64,000 nt of DNA from Bacillus sp. V2I10 (GTDB taxonomy: Bacteria; Bacillota; Bacilli; Bacillales; Bacillaceae), in contig NZ_JAUSYV010000001.1 of assembly GCF_030817055.1 (NCBI RefSeq), positions 1,078,001-1,142,000 of the forward strand, written 5' to 3'. Every line of letters begins with the position of its first letter. Position 1 is the first letter of the stretch. The notes under the pieces are model-generated. The model saw only the letters and a program-made list of their open reading frames with translations. It was not told the origin of the DNA and ran no database searches. Of the stretch, positions 25,266 through 34,400 are shown piece after piece. The translations under genes and the position numbers were made by a program.

Positions 25266-26197
25266 TCTGCATCAACTGCTTTATCCCGTTTTTGTTTAAA
25301 TGCGTTTGTTCCGATAACGCCTGCGATAATGAAAAAAGCGCCTATCAAGTGATAGAAATAAATGGTTTCGTTCAGGATAACCGCTCCTGCAACAATTGAA
25401 ATGACTGTTGATAAATTAGCGAACACACTCATTTGAGAAGCGGGAATTTTTGAGAGAATGTAGTTTGACAGAAAAGAAGTCAATAGTGTAGCAAAAACAC
25501 CTAAATAGAACGTGAATAGTAAAAATGGCACGTTTGTCCACAGCGAGACATATTGAACAAAATCTCCTGCAGCCAAATGCTGTATCATAGCATACAGATT
25601 AAAAAAGATAAACCCGAATGTCACCATAATAAAACTAAGCTGCAAGGGCGAATATGAAACAGACAGAAATCTCGCAAGCACTGTATACCCTGCAATCGAT
25701 AAACAGGAAATGAACAATAAAAGAAAACCAAGCAAACTGTTAAATTCGATGCCTGCCCCTTTCATGAAAAATATATAGACAACACCGAATATCGACATCA
25801 AAATAAACAGAACTTGAATCAGGCTGGTTTTTTCCTTTAAAAAGACAGAAGCAAGCAAGGCGGTTAAGATTGGTGCAAAAGCCATCAGGATGCCGCCTTC
25901 TGCAGATGTTGTATAAAGCAGACCAAACGCCTGGAAAGTAAAAAACATCGTCGGATAAAATAAAGCAAGCAGCAGCAGAAAAGCAAGAGATTTTCCATTA
26001 TCCTTAAATGAAGGCATTTTAATAGGCACAAAGAATTGAAGAACCAGTAAAACAAGAAACCCAAGTGTAAACCGGTATGAGAGTGTATCGATCGGCGAAG
26101 CATCTTCAAGCGCAAGCTTTGTAAATAAAAAGGTAAGTCCGACTATGGAGGCATTTAATACAGCGCCAAGGTAAGGAAGTACCTGTTCTTTCTTCAT
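25262..26197 (-). CDS. EamA family (DMT) transporter
   Basis: A 311-aa membrane protein with ten helices in two EamA repeats (about residues 5-140 and 155-295). The first repeat starts with SIVGLTFLFTKLAL and the second ends with LNETIYFYHLIGAFFIIAGV. A drug/metabolite exporter; substrate unknown. The 3' end overlaps the kinase stop codon. Confidence 0.88.
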   Translation of the reverse strand: MKKEQVLPYLGAVLNASIVGLTFLFTKLALEDASPIDTLSYRFTLGFLVLLVLQFFVPIKMPSFKDNGKSLAFLLLLALFYPTMFFTFQAFGLLYTTSAEGGILMAFAPILTALLASVFLKEKTSLIQVLFILMSIFGVVYIFFMKGAGIEFNSLLGFLLLFISCLSIAGYTVLARFLSVSYSPLQLSFIMVTFGFIFFNLYAMIQHLAAGDFVQYVSLWTNVPFLLFTFYLGVFATLLTSFLSNYILSKIPASQMSVFANLSTVISIVAGAVILNETIYFYHLIGAFFIIAGVIGTNAFKQKRDKAVDAD

Positions 26198-26379
26198 CTT
26201 TCATTCCCCGTTTCAATTTTCTTATGTTCACCTTACCACTTTTTTTAGAGTCTTTGATATGTTCAGATTGGAAAAAGGCTGTTTTTTGGAGAATTGCTTT
26301 TCGACATTTTCCACATTTACAAGGAGAGCAAGAGCATTGTTTGATGTTGATGTTTAAGGAAATGATACCAATATACAGG

Positions 26380-26436
26380 GTTGCCTGACTCCCCGGTTTG
26401 AACGGAACTGAGCAAGGCGCCTGCGCTTTTGAAATA
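26380..26436. repeat. Dispersed non-coding repeat, partial copy D
   Basis: A short, diverged match (CCTGACTCCCCGGTTTGAAC ... GCGCCTGCGCTTTT) to the element at 11038 and 36914-37142. The rest of 26198-26482 shows nothing notable. Confidence 0.45.
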
Positions 26437-26482
26437 GGTTATGCTACTATAGAAGCAATTCTATAAATGAATGAGGTGTCTT

Positions 26483-27214
26483 ATGAAAATTGAAGTATGG
26501 TCTGACTTTGTATGTCCATTTTGTTATATAGGCAAGCGCAGATTAGAAGAAGCGCTGGCTGAATTTCCGCATAAAGATCAAGTTGAAGTTGTTTATAAGA
26601 GCTTTGAACTGGATCAAAATGCTCCGCTAAACAGCGGGAAAACGATTGATGAGGCATTGGCATCCAAATACGGCATGACGATTGAACAAGCGAAGGAAGC
26701 GAATGCCGGAATCGGGCAGCAGGCAAAAAGTGCTGGTCTGACTTTCCGCTTTGACGAGATGAAGCCAACGAATACATTTGACGCTCACCGCCTGGCAAAG
26801 TTTGCTGAAACACATGGTAAAGAGGGGACTATGACAGAAAACCTTCTTTACGCCTATTTTACAAATAATAAAGACTTGGGAGATCATCAAACCCTTGCAG
26901 ATCTGGCAGAAGCATCAGGTCTAGAGCGCCAGAAAGCATTAGCAGTTCTGGGTGACAAAAGTTCATATGCAGCTGAAGTGCGAAAAGATGAAGGAATTGC
27001 GCAGCAATACGGCATAAGCGGAGTGCCCTATTTCGTCATCAATCAAAAATATGCGATTTCAGGGGCGCAGCGGGCAGAAACATTTGCAGGTGCACTTCAG
27101 AAGGTTTGGGAAGAAGAAAATCCTGAACCTGCCTTGCAGGACCTGTCTGAAGAAAGCGGTAATGACGCATTTTGCGCAGACGGAAGCTGTGCGGTACCGC
27201 CGAACAAGGAGTAG
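26483..27214 (+). CDS. DsbA family oxidoreductase (FrnE-like)
   Basis: A 243-aa cytosolic thioredoxin-fold protein of the FrnE/2-hydroxychromene isomerase-like group. Active-site C11-P-F-C14, cis-Pro loop GISGVPYFVIN, long helical insert with NTFDAHRLAKFAETHG. A Cys pair near the C-terminus (AFCADGSC) is unusual and could be a second redox site. ATG 26483 is set by TGAGGTG 5 nt upstream. Confidence 0.9.
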   Translation: MKIEVWSDFVCPFCYIGKRRLEEALAEFPHKDQVEVVYKSFELDQNAPLNSGKTIDEALASKYGMTIEQAKEANAGIGQQAKSAGLTFRFDEMKPTNTFDAHRLAKFAETHGKEGTMTENLLYAYFTNNKDLGDHQTLADLAEASGLERQKALAVLGDKSSYAAEVRKDEGIAQQYGISGVPYFVINQKYAISGAQRAETFAGALQKVWEEENPEPALQDLSEESGNDAFCADGSCAVPPNKE

Positions 27215-27220
27215 TACATC

Positions 27221-27256
27221 AAAAAAAGAGCCTGGAGGCTGCCTCCAGGCTCTTTC
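27221..27256. terminator. Bidirectional terminator
   Basis: AGAGCCTGGAGG / CCTCCAGGCTCT with A- and T-tracts. Confidence 0.92.
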
Positions 27257-27282
27257 TGTATTCCATCCGTTTATTAAACGAA

Positions 27283-28413
27283 TCAGTTTACAGCGATTTC
27301 TTTATCAAGCGCTACATCAACAGGAACGAATGTATAGCCAAGATCGCGGGCTACCGCTTCATACGTGATATCGCCTTTTGCAACGTTGACACCTGCTTTA
27401 AGAGCAAGGCTGTCAGCAATTGCCTTGTTTACGCCTTTGTTTGCAATTTGAAGAGCGTATGGCACTGTCACGTTCGTAAGTGCAAGTGTTGATGTTCTAG
27501 GAACAGCTCCAGGCATGTTTGCAACAGCATAGTGAACAACGCCATGCTTCTCATAAGTTGGGTTATCGTGAGTGGTAATGTGGTCAACTGTCTCAACGAT
27601 ACCGCCTTGGTCAATTGCTACGTCAACGATAACTGAGCCTGGTTTCATAGATTGAACCATTGCTTCAGATACAAGTGTCGGAGCTTTTGCACCAGGGATT
27701 AGTACAGCACAGATTAATAGGTCTGCTTCTGCAACTGCATTTGCAATATTGATAGGGTTAGACATCAATGTCTTAATTTGATTGCCGAAGATATCGTCTA
27801 ATTCACGAAGACGGTCCGCACTTAAATCAATAATTGTAACATCTGCGCCTAAGCCGATTGCCATTTTTGCAGCGTTTGTTCCAACTACACCGCCGCCGAT
27901 GATTGTTACCTTGCCGCGGCTCACTCCTGGTACTCCTGCAAGCAGAATGCCTTTGCCGCCCTTTGGTTTTTCAAGGAATTGTGCGCCAATTTGTGCTGCC
28001 ATGCGTCCAGCTACTTCACTCATAGGAGTAAGCAATGGAAGTGTGCGGCCAGTTGTTACTGTTTCGTAAGCGATAGCTGTAACACCTTTATTTTTTAGCG
28101 CCTCTGCAAGAGCTGGTTCAGCAGCTAAATGCAAGTATGTGAAAAGAATAAGCCCTTCGCGGAAATACACATATTCAGATGCTAAAGGTTCTTTAACCTT
28201 CATAACCATTTCAGCAGCCCATACATCCTTAACATCTTCTGCAATTACTGCACCGGCGGTAAGATAGTCTTCATTTGTGAAACCGCTTCCAATTCCTGCG
28301 TCTTTTTCGATAAGTACTTTATGTCCAGTTGCCACGAATTGTGTAACCCCGCCAGGCGTTAATGCAACACGATTTTCATTATTTTTAATCTCTCTAGGTA
28401 CTCCAATAATCAT
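27283..28413 (-). CDS. ald: Alanine dehydrogenase
   Basis: A 376-aa NAD-dependent enzyme interconverting L-alanine and pyruvate plus ammonia; used for alanine catabolism and sporulation in Bacillus. Catalytic K74 (VMKVKEP) and H95 (YLHLAAEP) are present. The NAD motif GGGVVGTNAA lies near residue 173. Downstream of, and on the same strand as, the PucR-type regulator; a perfect palindrome sits in the gap. Confidence 0.97.
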   Translation of the reverse strand: MIIGVPREIKNNENRVALTPGGVTQFVATGHKVLIEKDAGIGSGFTNEDYLTAGAVIAEDVKDVWAAEMVMKVKEPLASEYVYFREGLILFTYLHLAAEPALAEALKNKGVTAIAYETVTTGRTLPLLTPMSEVAGRMAAQIGAQFLEKPKGGKGILLAGVPGVSRGKVTIIGGGVVGTNAAKMAIGLGADVTIIDLSADRLRELDDIFGNQIKTLMSNPINIANAVAEADLLICAVLIPGAKAPTLVSEAMVQSMKPGSVIVDVAIDQGGIVETVDHITTHDNPTYEKHGVVHYAVANMPGAVPRTSTLALTNVTVPYALQIANKGVNKAIADSLALKAGVNVAKGDITYEAVARDLGYTFVPVDVALDKEIAVN

Positions 28414-28552
28414 TTGAAACCCTTCCTCCTTTAACAGCCAGTTTATACTGTGCCGCTTATCTTGAATGTGTGATGATTTTTGAATATGAGATTAGTATAA
28501 AGCGTTTTCTCACACATTTGTTTGTTTAAAAAAGAGAAAGGATTTCTGATCT

Positions 28553-28570
28553 TTTGTGAAATTTCACAAA
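28553..28570. promoter_or_regulatory. Perfect 18-bp palindrome upstream of ald
   Basis: TTTGTGAAATTTCACAAA covers the stop codon region of the regulator gene and lies about 140 nt upstream of the ald start. Candidate operator for the adjacent PucR-type activator or another dimeric regulator. GTGAA/TTCAC spacing is 2 nt, so it is not a canonical Rex site. Confidence 0.45.
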
Positions 28571-29796
28571 CTCATTTTATCAAGCTTTAAGTTAAGATAA
28601 ACAGTTATTTTTTGATTTGGATCCCTTAAATCAAGCTCTGCAATCTGGGAAATGCGTTTAATTCTATAGCTTAATGTATTGACATGTACATTAAGCGCTT
28701 TGGCAGCATCGTTCACATTGCTGTCTTTGTCTAAGTAAACTTCAAGCGTTTCAATAAGGTTTGTGTGATGCATCTCATCATATTCCTTCAGTTTTCTAAG
28801 AGGATAGTTTATAAACCCTTCCTGCTTCCGTTTTTCATGAAGCAAATCCAAATATTGATAGATGCCCAGTTCTGAAAAGCTGATGAGCCCCACTGTTTCT
28901 GCAACAAAACGTTTTTTTATATTTTGAACGGCGATTGCTTCTTTATAGCTGAGTTCAATTTGCTCCGCTTCTTTATAAATACTTCCTATTGCCGCCTTTA
29001 CATGGTCAATCATGAATCGCTCTTTAAGCTGAAGGATGGTCCAGTCGACAAATTGTTTAATATCCGAAAGAGGCTCGCCGCTTTTAGGCGCAAGCAGGAT
29101 AATCAGTTCATTCTGATCAAGGGTGGAAAGGATAATTTGAACCTGCTGAGTTGTTTGAAGCAGATAATTAATTTGTTTTTCAGTTGGTTCTTTAATTTCA
29201 TCGCTGAACCGGAACAAGACAACGGAATGCAAAGAGGGAGGAGTAATGCCGATATCATGAAAACCATTGATTATGTCAGATTCCTGGTTGATATGCCCGG
29301 TAAGCAGTTTCCAGAAAAACTCCTGATTCCGCTCTTCCTTTTTCGATTTGCGGTTGTGCAGGTTTAGAAGCTTATTTTTAACAACCTGCGCAGCTTTCTT
29401 TAAAAGTTCAAGCTCATCATCTGTCAGCTTTTTATTAATTTCCAAAGCCCAGATAAAACCAAGAACTTCATTGTTTTTCCAGATGGATATGGCAATGCGG
29501 TTTCCAAGGCCCACCTCATCAATGTTTTTTACGCGGATAGGCTCATCTGATTGCAGAAGCATTGGAATCGTGCCGTCTTTCCATAAACTGTTAATGACTT
29601 TCTCCGGAACGCGTCTTCCAATGATCGTTGATATCCTCGCAGGATCTGTACAGTCATCATGTGTGCTGTAAGCGAGAAGGCGGTGATTTATATCTTCAAT
29701 AGTGATCGGGCATTGAAGAACCTCGCTGATGCGGTCAGCGACATCTTCAAGACGGTCAGCATTGTATTTAAAGGCTTCATTAGCCGGTTTGTTCAT
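28564..29796 (-). CDS. adeR: PucR/CdaR-type transcriptional regulator, probable AdeR
   Basis: A 410-aa protein. The N-terminal sensory domain is at about residues 10-140, a middle GGDEF-like region at about 150-320, and the C-terminal PucR helix-turn-helix is DAAKALNVHVNTLSYRIKRI. Adjacent to ald; in B. subtilis AdeR (YukF) activates ald in response to alanine, so the same role is likely. GAAGCAGGTGA precedes the ATG. Assignment is by family plus context. Confidence 0.85.
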   Translation of the reverse strand: MNKPANEAFKYNADRLEDVADRISEVLQCPITIEDINHRLLAYSTHDDCTDPARISTIIGRRVPEKVINSLWKDGTIPMLLQSDEPIRVKNIDEVGLGNRIAISIWKNNEVLGFIWALEINKKLTDDELELLKKAAQVVKNKLLNLHNRKSKKEERNQEFFWKLLTGHINQESDIINGFHDIGITPPSLHSVVLFRFSDEIKEPTEKQINYLLQTTQQVQIILSTLDQNELIILLAPKSGEPLSDIKQFVDWTILQLKERFMIDHVKAAIGSIYKEAEQIELSYKEAIAVQNIKKRFVAETVGLISFSELGIYQYLDLLHEKRKQEGFINYPLRKLKEYDEMHHTNLIETLEVYLDKDSNVNDAAKALNVHVNTLSYRIKRISQIAELDLRDPNQKITVYLNLKLDKMSL

Positions 29797-30106
29797 TCAT
29801 TTCACCTGCTTCTTCTAAATAAATACATTGGTTGAAATCTTATCTTCGTATATCACTTCAAAATGATCTATTTTCAAGTAAATTGGTACTATTTTAATTA
29901 TATTAAGGTACACCCTTATGGATATTATGTAACTGGCATTTGTAAAAATCAACAAAAAGGATAATTCTGTTTTATGATTTCTAACAATTAAATTATATTA
30001 CTATTAAATGAAAGCGTTAATCGTCGTTTGTACGATGACTGGACTTGTCATTATTTTTACAGGCTCCTGGGTCAATTTATAGGTTGCATGATGCCTTAGA
30101 ATAGCT
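29797..30106. other. AT-rich intergenic lead-in to the tandem repeats
   Basis: No supported gene. A 24-codon hydrophobic frame at 30008-30082 lacks a ribosome site. Confidence 0.5.
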
Positions 30107-30757
30107 AAAACCCAAGAATCGGGTAGCCATAGAGCTCGTAATAGACCCTAAACCAGCTCAAACCCAAGAATTGGGTAATCATAGAGCACGTATGAGACCC
30201 TAAAAGTGCTCAAATCCAGCCGTTGGGTAATCATAGAGTCCAAATGAGACCCTGAAAGTGCCCAAACCCAGGCGTTGGGTAATCGTAGAGCACGTATGAG
30301 ACCCTAAAATTGCTCAAATCCAGCCGTTGGGTAATCATAGAGTCCAAATGAGACCCTGAAAGTGAACAAACCCAGGCGTTGGGTAATCATAGAGCACGTA
30401 TGAGTCCCTAAAAGTGCCCAAACCCAGGCATTGGGTAATCATAGAGCTCATATGAGACCCTAAAAGTGCTCAAACCCAGACATTGGGTAATCATAGAGCA
30501 CGTATGAGTCCCTAAAAGTGCTCAAACCCAGACATTGGGTAATCATAGAGCACGTATGAGACCCTAAAAGTGCCCAAACCCAGGCATTGGGTAATCATAG
30601 AGCTCCTATGAGACCCTAAAAGTGCCGAAACCCAGGCGTTGGGTAATCATAGAGCACGTATGAGTCCCTAAAAGTGCCGAAACCCAGGCATTGGGTAATC
30701 ATAGAGCTCCTATGAGACCCTAAAAGTGCCCAAACCCAGGCATTAGGTAATCATATT
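30107..30757. repeat. 52-bp tandem repeat array, 12.5 copies
   Basis: Strict 52-nt period without indels from 30107 to about 30757. Each unit contains AACCCAGGCATTGGGTAATC (a CCCA/TGGG dyad) then a CATAGAG...GAGACCCTAAAAGTG half. Units alternate in the AGAGCACGTATGAG versus AGAGCTCCTATGAG segment. The outer units are more diverged. 52 is not divisible by 3, so this is not a coding repeat. No unique spacers, so not a CRISPR array. Confidence 0.95.
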
Positions 30758-31181
30758 GTTGCTGTTATGTATAGAAGCAGCTGTTTTTCACCTTGAAAAG
30801 AGCATGATATGAAACTTAATACCTGAACCAATAACATGCATTATGAACACAGTCACTGATTTTGGAAAAAGGATAGGTAAGCGAATGACACTTCTAAGAA
30901 GGATGGATTAATTAAATCAGCTCGTATTTATAAACGGTTATTAACAGCCTATACAATACGGATTACGATTGCTCAGCTTCATGATCAGCTGGACGGCTTG
31001 CTATCCTCGAATTCAGGCTGTTCTGCTGGCTGACGCGGACTTATGGTCCGTGTTTTTTTTATTTTAGAAGTTAAACTGGGACGAAGTGTTCAGACGGAAA
31101 ACCTAATTTATGGTAATAAGTATTTACGTTTTGTTAACTGTTTGTGGTTTTTTTGCAAATCATCTGTAAATTCGTTAATTT
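30758..31181. other. Intergenic stretch with possible coding fragment
   Basis: A frame without a start (about 30881-31031) ends KSARIYKRLLTAYTIRITIA ... QLHDQLDGLLSS before a TGA. It may be the C-terminal scrap of a gene; it is followed by a terminator-like hairpin. Nothing else recognised. Confidence 0.3.
31031..31064 (+). terminator. Hairpin with T-tract
   Basis: CGGAC / GTCCG stem followed by T8. Confidence 0.65.
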
Positions 31182-31274
31182 TTGACAAAAAAATGATATA
31201 TTTAAAGAGTGCTAAATAACAAGGTTTTGGAGGTGTTCATTAATCGTCTGATTTCGAACGAAGGAGCCTTTCCG

Positions 31275-31304
31275 ATGGATGATTTATTAGAACGAATTCT
31301 GTAG
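31275..31304 (+). CDS. Possible 9-codon leader peptide
   Basis: ATG 31275 follows AAGGAG by 8 nt and encodes MDDLLERIL before TAG. It precedes the cre-like site and the large nuclease gene. Leader or chance; low certainty. Confidence 0.2.
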   Translation: MDDLLERIL

Positions 31305-31316
31305 TAAGCGCTTACA
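31303..31316. promoter_or_regulatory. cre-like site (CcpA) upstream of the nuclease gene
   Basis: AGTAAGCGCTTACA differs from the ideal palindromic cre at one position. About 105 nt upstream of the start codon, so carbon catabolite control is plausible. Confidence 0.45.
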
Positions 31317-31420
31317 ATTCGTTGATTACTTTTCCGGTTTTTAGTTAGCGGCAGCTAAAATAAGCGGATAAGGTACATATGCTTATTTTGCAATATTTTT
31401 GAATTTGAGGAGGAACCAGG

Positions 31421-34400
31421 TTGAAGATTATGAAAAAGCAGTTGTTCATTCTGACAACTATTTTGGCATTGCTTGTCAGTTATATTGTTCCATTTAGCAC
31501 GCCTGCATCGGCGGCAGACAATCTAACAGTGCAAGAAGCGATCGCCAATAATTCAGGTACAGGTACTGTAGAAGGATATATAGTCGGTTATACAAACAGT
31601 GGTTCCAGCTATGATTTTGAAGCGCCTTTTAGCGCTGATACAAATTTTGCTATAGCAGACAAGGCAGATGAAACGGATCCGGCAAAGATTCTTCCTGTTC
31701 AATTGCCATCATCGCCAACATCGCTGCGGGCAAAATTCGGTCTGAAAACGAATCCTGATATTGTGGGCAAAAAAGTCATTATAACTGGATCATTAGAAGC
31801 TTATTTTTCAGTTCCAGGCCTTAAAAACCCTACTGCAATGATTTTCGAAGGCGAAACACCTGAAGAACCGAAGCCATTTGAAGGAATTGAAGGCTTGCGA
31901 ATTCATGATATCCAAGGTGCTGGCCATGTTTCACCTTATCAGTCACAGAACGTAAAAGCAGTTGAAGGTGTAGTAACCCATGTAGTCGATGCAAGCAACT
32001 TCTATATGCAGGATGCGTCACCTGATGATAATGCAAACACATCAGAGGCTGTTCTTGTTTACAAACCGTCACATGGCATAAAAGCCGGTGATCTAGTTTC
32101 AGTAGATGGACAAGTAAAGGAATGGGTTCTGGACGGCTATGCAGAGAAGCTTGAAACGGACCTTGCCATGACAGAAATCAATGCTCAATACGGAAATGTA
32201 ATGATTAAGTCAAGCGGTCAAGCATTGCCGGCTGCTGTCATCATCGGCAAAGATGCGATTCCTCCGACAGCAGTAATCGACAATGACCAATTGGGCACAT
32301 TCGATCCGCAGGAAGATGGAATTGATTTTTATGAAAGCTTGGAAGGTATGCGTGTTTCTCTTGAAAGTCCGACAGTTACCGGACCGCAAAAGTATGGTGA
32401 AGTACCTGTCATTACAGGAAAAGAAGAAGGAAAAGCCTATACAAAAGAAGGCGCGCCTTTACTAACTAAAGATAATCAAAACCCAGAGAGAATGTTCTTA
32501 TTATTAGATAACCGCAGCTATACGGCAAAAGTCGGAGACCAGTTCAGCGGAACTGTTACAGGTGTTGTGAGTTACAGCTTCAGCAATTTTAAGATTCTAG
32601 TAAAAGAAGCAAATCTGCCTGAATTGACAGAGCGTGAAGTTACATCAGATGTTACAACAATTGAAAAGGAAGAAGATAAATTAACGATTGCTGGCTATAA
32701 CATCGAAAACTTTGCATCAGCAGATACGGAAAAACGCGATAAGCTTGCTAAATCTGTTGTTGAAAACTTAAAATCTCCAGACATTATCGGTTTAGTAGAA
32801 GTGCTGGATGAAAGCGGCGAAACAGATGACGGCACAGTAAAAGGAGATGCAAACTACAAGGCGCTCAGCAATGCGATTGCTGCTAACGGCGGTCCGACTT
32901 ACGCATTTACTGAAATTGCACCAGAAGATAAAAAGGATGGCGGTGTTCCTGGAGGAAATATCCGTGTTGGATACCTGTACAATCCTGAAAGAGTCACTTT
33001 ATCAGAAGGAACAAAAGGTGATGCAACAACGGCAGTTGCTTACGAAAATGGCTCATTGACATTAAATCCTGGACGAATCGATCCAACAAACCCGGCTTTT
33101 GAAGACAGCCGCAAGCCGCTTGCTGCACAATTCACCTTTAAAGGAGAAGATGTTATTGTCATCAATAACCATTTCAACTCTAAAGGCGGAGACCAGCCGC
33201 TATTCGGCAAAAACCAGCCTCCTGTATTGGGCAGCGAAGAACAGCGCCTGAAAATTGCTGAAATTGTTCATTCTTTTGTAAAAGATGTTCACGAAAAAAA
33301 TGAAAATGCAAATGTAGTTGTGATGGGAGATTTAAATGACTTCGAATTCTCAGCGCCGCTTCAAACCCTAAAAGGTTCTGAGCTTGTGAATTTAGTTGAA
33401 ACCCTTCCTGCAGCTGAACGCTATACTTATAACTACCAAGGCAACGCACAGGTTCTTGACCACATGCTGGCATCGAATCAACTGGCGGCCGGTACAGAAT
33501 ATGATATTGTCAACTTTAACTCTCCATATATGGAAGAGCATGGCCGTGCAAGTGACCACGATGCTTATGTTGGACAGTTTGACTTATCTTCTGATGACGA
33601 GTTCAATCTTTCTATTATGCATACAAATGATACACATGCACATGTGGAAGGCTATCCTCGTTTAATCACAGCTGTAAACGAATTGCGCAGCCAAAAAGAG
33701 AACAGTTTACTTGTTGATGCAGGAGACGTTTTCTCAGGAACGCTATACTTCCGCCAATATCTTGGACTGGCTGATCTGCATTTTATGAATCAGCTGAACT
33801 ATGACGCTATGACACTCGGAAATCATGAATTTGATAAAGACTCTAAAACACTAGCAAACTTTATAAATGAAATGAAATTCCCAATGGTGTCTTCAAACGT
33901 AAATGTAACAGCAGATGCTGATTTAGGTCCCCTTTTCAAAAATGAAATCGGAACACCTGGTGAAGGCGGAAACATCTATCCTGCCATCATCAAAGAAGTA
34001 GATGGAGAAAAAATAGGGATCTATGGATTAACAACTCCAGATACGGCATTCCTTGCAAGCCCGGGTGAAAATGTTGTATTTGAAGATGTTGTTCAAAAAT
34101 CAAATGAAACGATCGATCTGCTTAAGTCAGAAGGCGTCAACAAAATTGTTGCCCTTTCTCATTTAGGGTATTCTCAAGACTTAAAGCTTGCCGAAGATGT
34201 AGATGGAATTGATTTAATTGTGGGCGGCCACTCTCATACAAAATTGGATGCACCGGTTTTAATCGAGAAAGAAGAGCCTACTGTTATTGTTCAAGCCGGC
34301 GAATACTTAAACTTCCTTGGTTTAGTAGATGTAACATTTAACAAAGATGGTGTTGTAACTGGTCATAATGGTCAATTAGTGACACTATCAAACTATGCTG

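Noticed and set aside
28553..28570. Calling the ald-upstream palindrome a Rex site
   Set aside because: The spacing between GTGAA and TTCAC is 2 nt rather than 4; kept only as an unassigned operator.
30008..30082. 24-aa hydrophobic ORF and a cre-like match at 30010
   Set aside because: No ribosome site, very short, and only about 12 of 14 matches to cre in AT-rich DNA with no gene downstream for over 1 kb.
30107..30757. CRISPR array
   Set aside because: Units are contiguous with no unique spacers between repeats and there are no cas genes nearby.
31182..31210. Sigma-A promoter for the nuclease gene
   Set aside because: A clear TTGACA is present but no -10 hexamer lies at 16-18 nt spacing.
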